A stretch of DNA of 9,431 nucleotides, taken from assembly GCA_903928045.1 (NCBI GenBank), contig CAIYPH010000199.1:1-9431 (forward strand). Reading direction: 5' to 3'. Under the pieces are notes generated by a model. It was not told the DNA's origin and ran no database searches. It saw nothing but the letters and a program-made list of their open reading frames with translations. The translations under genes and the position numbers were made by a program. Positions 8,112 to 9,431 of this stretch are shown here, in pieces (the stretch's first letter is position 1; every line of letters begins with the position of its first letter). Source of the stretch: an uncultured Rhodospirillales bacterium. GTDB taxonomy: Bacteria > Pseudomonadota > Alphaproteobacteria > Acetobacterales > Acetobacteraceae.

Positions 8112-8213
8112 GCGCCGCGGCTTAGCCCCTGCCGCGCGCCACGTCCAACCCGGCAGGCTTTGACGAAACCGCCGTCACCCCCCAAATAGCGGCAACCCCC
8201 GGGGAGATACGCC
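8112..8213. promoter_or_regulatory. Divergent intergenic region, hpnN / MetE-like gene
   Basis: These 102 bp must hold the promoters of both the hpnN unit (leftward) and the methyltransferase gene (rightward). Rightward, TTGACG (8160-8165), 17 bp, then CAAATA (8183-8188) is a weak promoter-like pair that would start transcription near 8195. GGGGAG (8201-8206), 7 nt before ATG 8214, is a good ribosome site. I see no convincing leftward -35/-10 pair and no recognisable riboswitch fold; the space is too short for most SAM or cobalamin riboswitches. Confidence 0.4.
8128..8157. repeat. Inverted repeat CCTGCCG / CGGCAGG
   Basis: CCTGCCG (8128-8134) and CGGCAGG (8151-8157) are perfect 7-bp inverted repeats separated by 16 bp, in the shared promoter region about 20-45 bp upstream of hpnN. 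It could be a repressor operator or a leader hairpin. In such GC-rich DNA a 7-bp match can also be chance. Confidence 0.35.
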
Positions 8214-9329
8214 ATGACCGCCCGCACCCGCCCGCCCTTCCGCGCCGACCATGTCGGCAGCCTGCTGCGCCCCGTCCGCCTGCGCGAGGCCCGCGCCGCC
8301 CACGCCGCCGGCTCCCTGCCCGCCGATGCATTGCGTGAAATCGAGGACAGCTGCATCGCCGAAGCCATCGCCAAGCAGGAATCGATCGGCCTGCGCGCCG
8401 CGACCGACGGCGAATACCGCCGCGCCTACTGGCACTACGATTTCGTCGCCAAGCTCGACGGCGCGGAACTCTACGTCCCCGAGCAGAAGATCGAGTTCAA
8501 GGGCGGCGTCCTCCTCCCCCACCGGCTCCGGGTGAACGGGCGCATCGGCTGGGGTGAGAAGGCCTTCATCCCTGACTACCGCTTCACCGCTTCCAAGGTG
8601 ACCACCGCGATCGCCAAGCAGACCATTCCCTCGCCCTCCGTCCTGCATTTCCGCGGCGGCCGCTCCTCGATCGACCGCTCGATCTACCCCGATCTCGGCC
8701 AGTTCTTCGCCGATCTCGGCACCGCCTACCATGACGCCGTGCAGGATTTCGCCGCCGCCGGCTGCCGCTACCTCCAGCTCGACGAGGTCAACCTCGCCTA
8801 TCTCTGTGACCCCGAGCAGATCGCCCAGCTCAAGGAACGCGGCGACTACATCGAGGGCCTCGTCGACATCTACGCCACCCTCATCAACCGCGCGATCGAC
8901 GCCCGCCCCGCCGACATGGCCGTCTCCATGCATCTCTGCCGCGGCAATTTCCGCTCCACCTTCGTTGCCTCCGGCGGCTACGAGCCCGTCGCCGAAACCC
9001 TGTTCAACCGCATCAACGTCGATGCCTACTTCATGGAATGGGACAGCGAGCGCGCCGGCGGATTCGAGCCCCTGCGCTTCGTCCCCCGTGGCCCCAAAAT
9101 GGTGGTGCTTGGCCTGGTCACCAGCAAAACCGGGCAGCTCGAAAGCAAGGACGAGCTGAAGCGGCGCATCGACGAGGCCGCGAAATTCGTCCCCCTCGAA
9201 CAACTCGCCCTCAGCCCGCAATGCGGCTTCGCCAGCACCGAGGAGGGCAACCTCCTCACGGAGGACGAGCAGTGGCGCAAGCTTGAGCTTTGCGTTGAGG
9301 TGGCGCGTGAGGTTTGGGGCGGGGTTTGA
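8214..9329 (+). CDS. MetE C-terminal-domain methyltransferase (YxjG/YxjH-like)
   Basis: A 371-aa cytoplasmic, zinc-dependent, cobalamin-independent methionine synthase-like protein with only the catalytic C-terminal-type barrel. It lacks the MetE N-terminal half. PFRADHVGSLLRP (8-20) is the signature start of the YxjG/YxjH group. TDGEYRR (64-70), YLQLDEV (186-192), MHLCRGN (239-245), FMEWD (273-277) and SPQCGF (334-339) follow in order. The zinc set is His240, Cys242, probably Glu275, and Cys337, matching the His-X-Cys / Glu / Cys order of MetE. It therefore probably transfers a methyl group to a thiol such as homocysteine, but the methyl donor is not known for this short form and methyltetrahydrofolate should not be assumed. 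The start ATG is supported by GGGGAG 7 nt upstream. The gene stands alone, divergent from hpnN, and is followed directly by palindrome copy 5. Confidence 0.9.
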   Translation: MTARTRPPFRADHVGSLLRPVRLREARAAHAAGSLPADALREIEDSCIAEAIAKQESIGLRAATDGEYRRAYWHYDFVAKLDGAELYVPEQKIEFKGGVLLPHRLRVNGRIGWGEKAFIPDYRFTASKVTTAIAKQTIPSPSVLHFRGGRSSIDRSIYPDLGQFFADLGTAYHDAVQDFAAAGCRYLQLDEVNLAYLCDPEQIAQLKERGDYIEGLVDIYATLINRAIDARPADMAVSMHLCRGNFRSTFVASGGYEPVAETLFNRINVDAYFMEWDSERAGGFEPLRFVPRGPKMVVLGLVTSKTGQLESKDELKRRIDEAAKFVPLEQLALSPQCGFASTEEGNLLTEDEQWRKLELCVEVAREVWGGV

Positions 9330-9330
9330 G

Positions 9331-9397
9331 GGGGAAGCAGTTCTTTTTGTGAACAAAAAGAACCAAAAAAACTTTTTCTGACTTCGTTGCCGTTGGC
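9331..9397 (+). repeat. Palindromic element, copy 5 (forward)
   Basis: This copy begins 1 bp after the TGA of the methyltransferase gene. GGGGAAGCA leads into a perfect 10-bp stem, GTTCTTTTTG (9340-9349) with CAAAAAGAAC (9354-9363), around a 4-nt loop. A tail with AAAAAAACTTTTT follows, and then ACTTCGTTGCCGTTGGC (9381-9397). Its arms match copy 2 while its distal tail matches copy 4, so hairpin and tail types are mixed between copies. Confidence 0.78.
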
Positions 9398-9410
9398 TTG
9401 GCTACACGGG

Positions 9411-9431
9411 ATGGTGTGAACCGGTACACAC
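9411..9431 (-). repeat. Probable outer end of a sixth, inverted element (cut by window edge)
   Basis: Read on the minus strand, the last bases give GTGTGTACCG, then GTTCA, then CACCAT. Copy 3 has GTGTGTACCG (2387-2396), CTCC, CACCATC (2401-2407) at about 20 bp beyond its hairpin. The match suggests that an inverted copy begins just outside the window. This is inferred from short identity only. Confidence 0.4.

Noticed and set aside
8112..8213. SAM or cobalamin riboswitch upstream of the MetE-like gene
   Set aside because: The inferred leader is about 20 nt and I see none of the conserved riboswitch helices or boxes.

Overview
This is a very GC-rich chromosomal window with strong C/G third-position bias. 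It looks alphaproteobacterial, and my best guess is Acetobacteraceae or a close relative. The grounds are the hopanoid transporter HpnN, the Dpp/Opp-type ABC operon, and AT-rich palindromes beside stop codons that I associate from memory with that family. No rRNA, tRNA, CRISPR array, transposase or phage gene is visible.

Layout. (1) 1-220: the 3' end of an OppC/DppC-type permease, apparently frameshifted in a C-rich run. (2) 221-407: a non-coding gap holding two inverted copies of an AT-rich palindromic element. (3) 408-2338: two oligopeptide/dipeptide-type ABC ATPases (DppD-like, DppF-like) overlapping by ATGA. Together with the permease they are the 3' half of a peptide or nickel-type importer operon whose other parts lie upstream of the window. 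(4) 2339-3135: an accessory interval with a third palindrome copy, an AT-rich promoter-like stretch, an unrecognised gene (2529-3044, one predicted membrane segment and a very basic Pro/Arg/Ala-rich tail), and a fourth palindrome copy in the opposite orientation. (5) 8111-3136, minus strand: a two-gene unit. It encodes hpnN (RND/MMPL hopanoid transporter) and then, overlapping by ATGA, a secreted GH42-like protein with a degenerate glutamine-amidotransferase-like domain. (6) 8112-8213: a short divergent promoter region. (7) 8214-9329, plus strand: a stand-alone MetE C-terminal-domain (YxjG/YxjH-like) methyltransferase. (8) 9330-9431: a fifth palindrome copy, and at the very edge what looks like the outer part of a sixth, inverted copy.

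Two signals deserve most attention. The first is the dispersed palindrome family. Its arms differ between copies but stay complementary, it sits within about 20 bp of the stop codon of every gene whose end is followed by non-coding DNA, and it occurs as inverted pairs. One pair splits the ABC operon and another pair brackets the orphan gene. The second is the translational coupling of a predicted periplasmic glycoside-hydrolase-like protein to HpnN. This suggests an unassigned carbohydrate step linked to delivery of hopanoids or another lipid to the outer membrane. No other hopanoid biosynthesis gene is present in the window.
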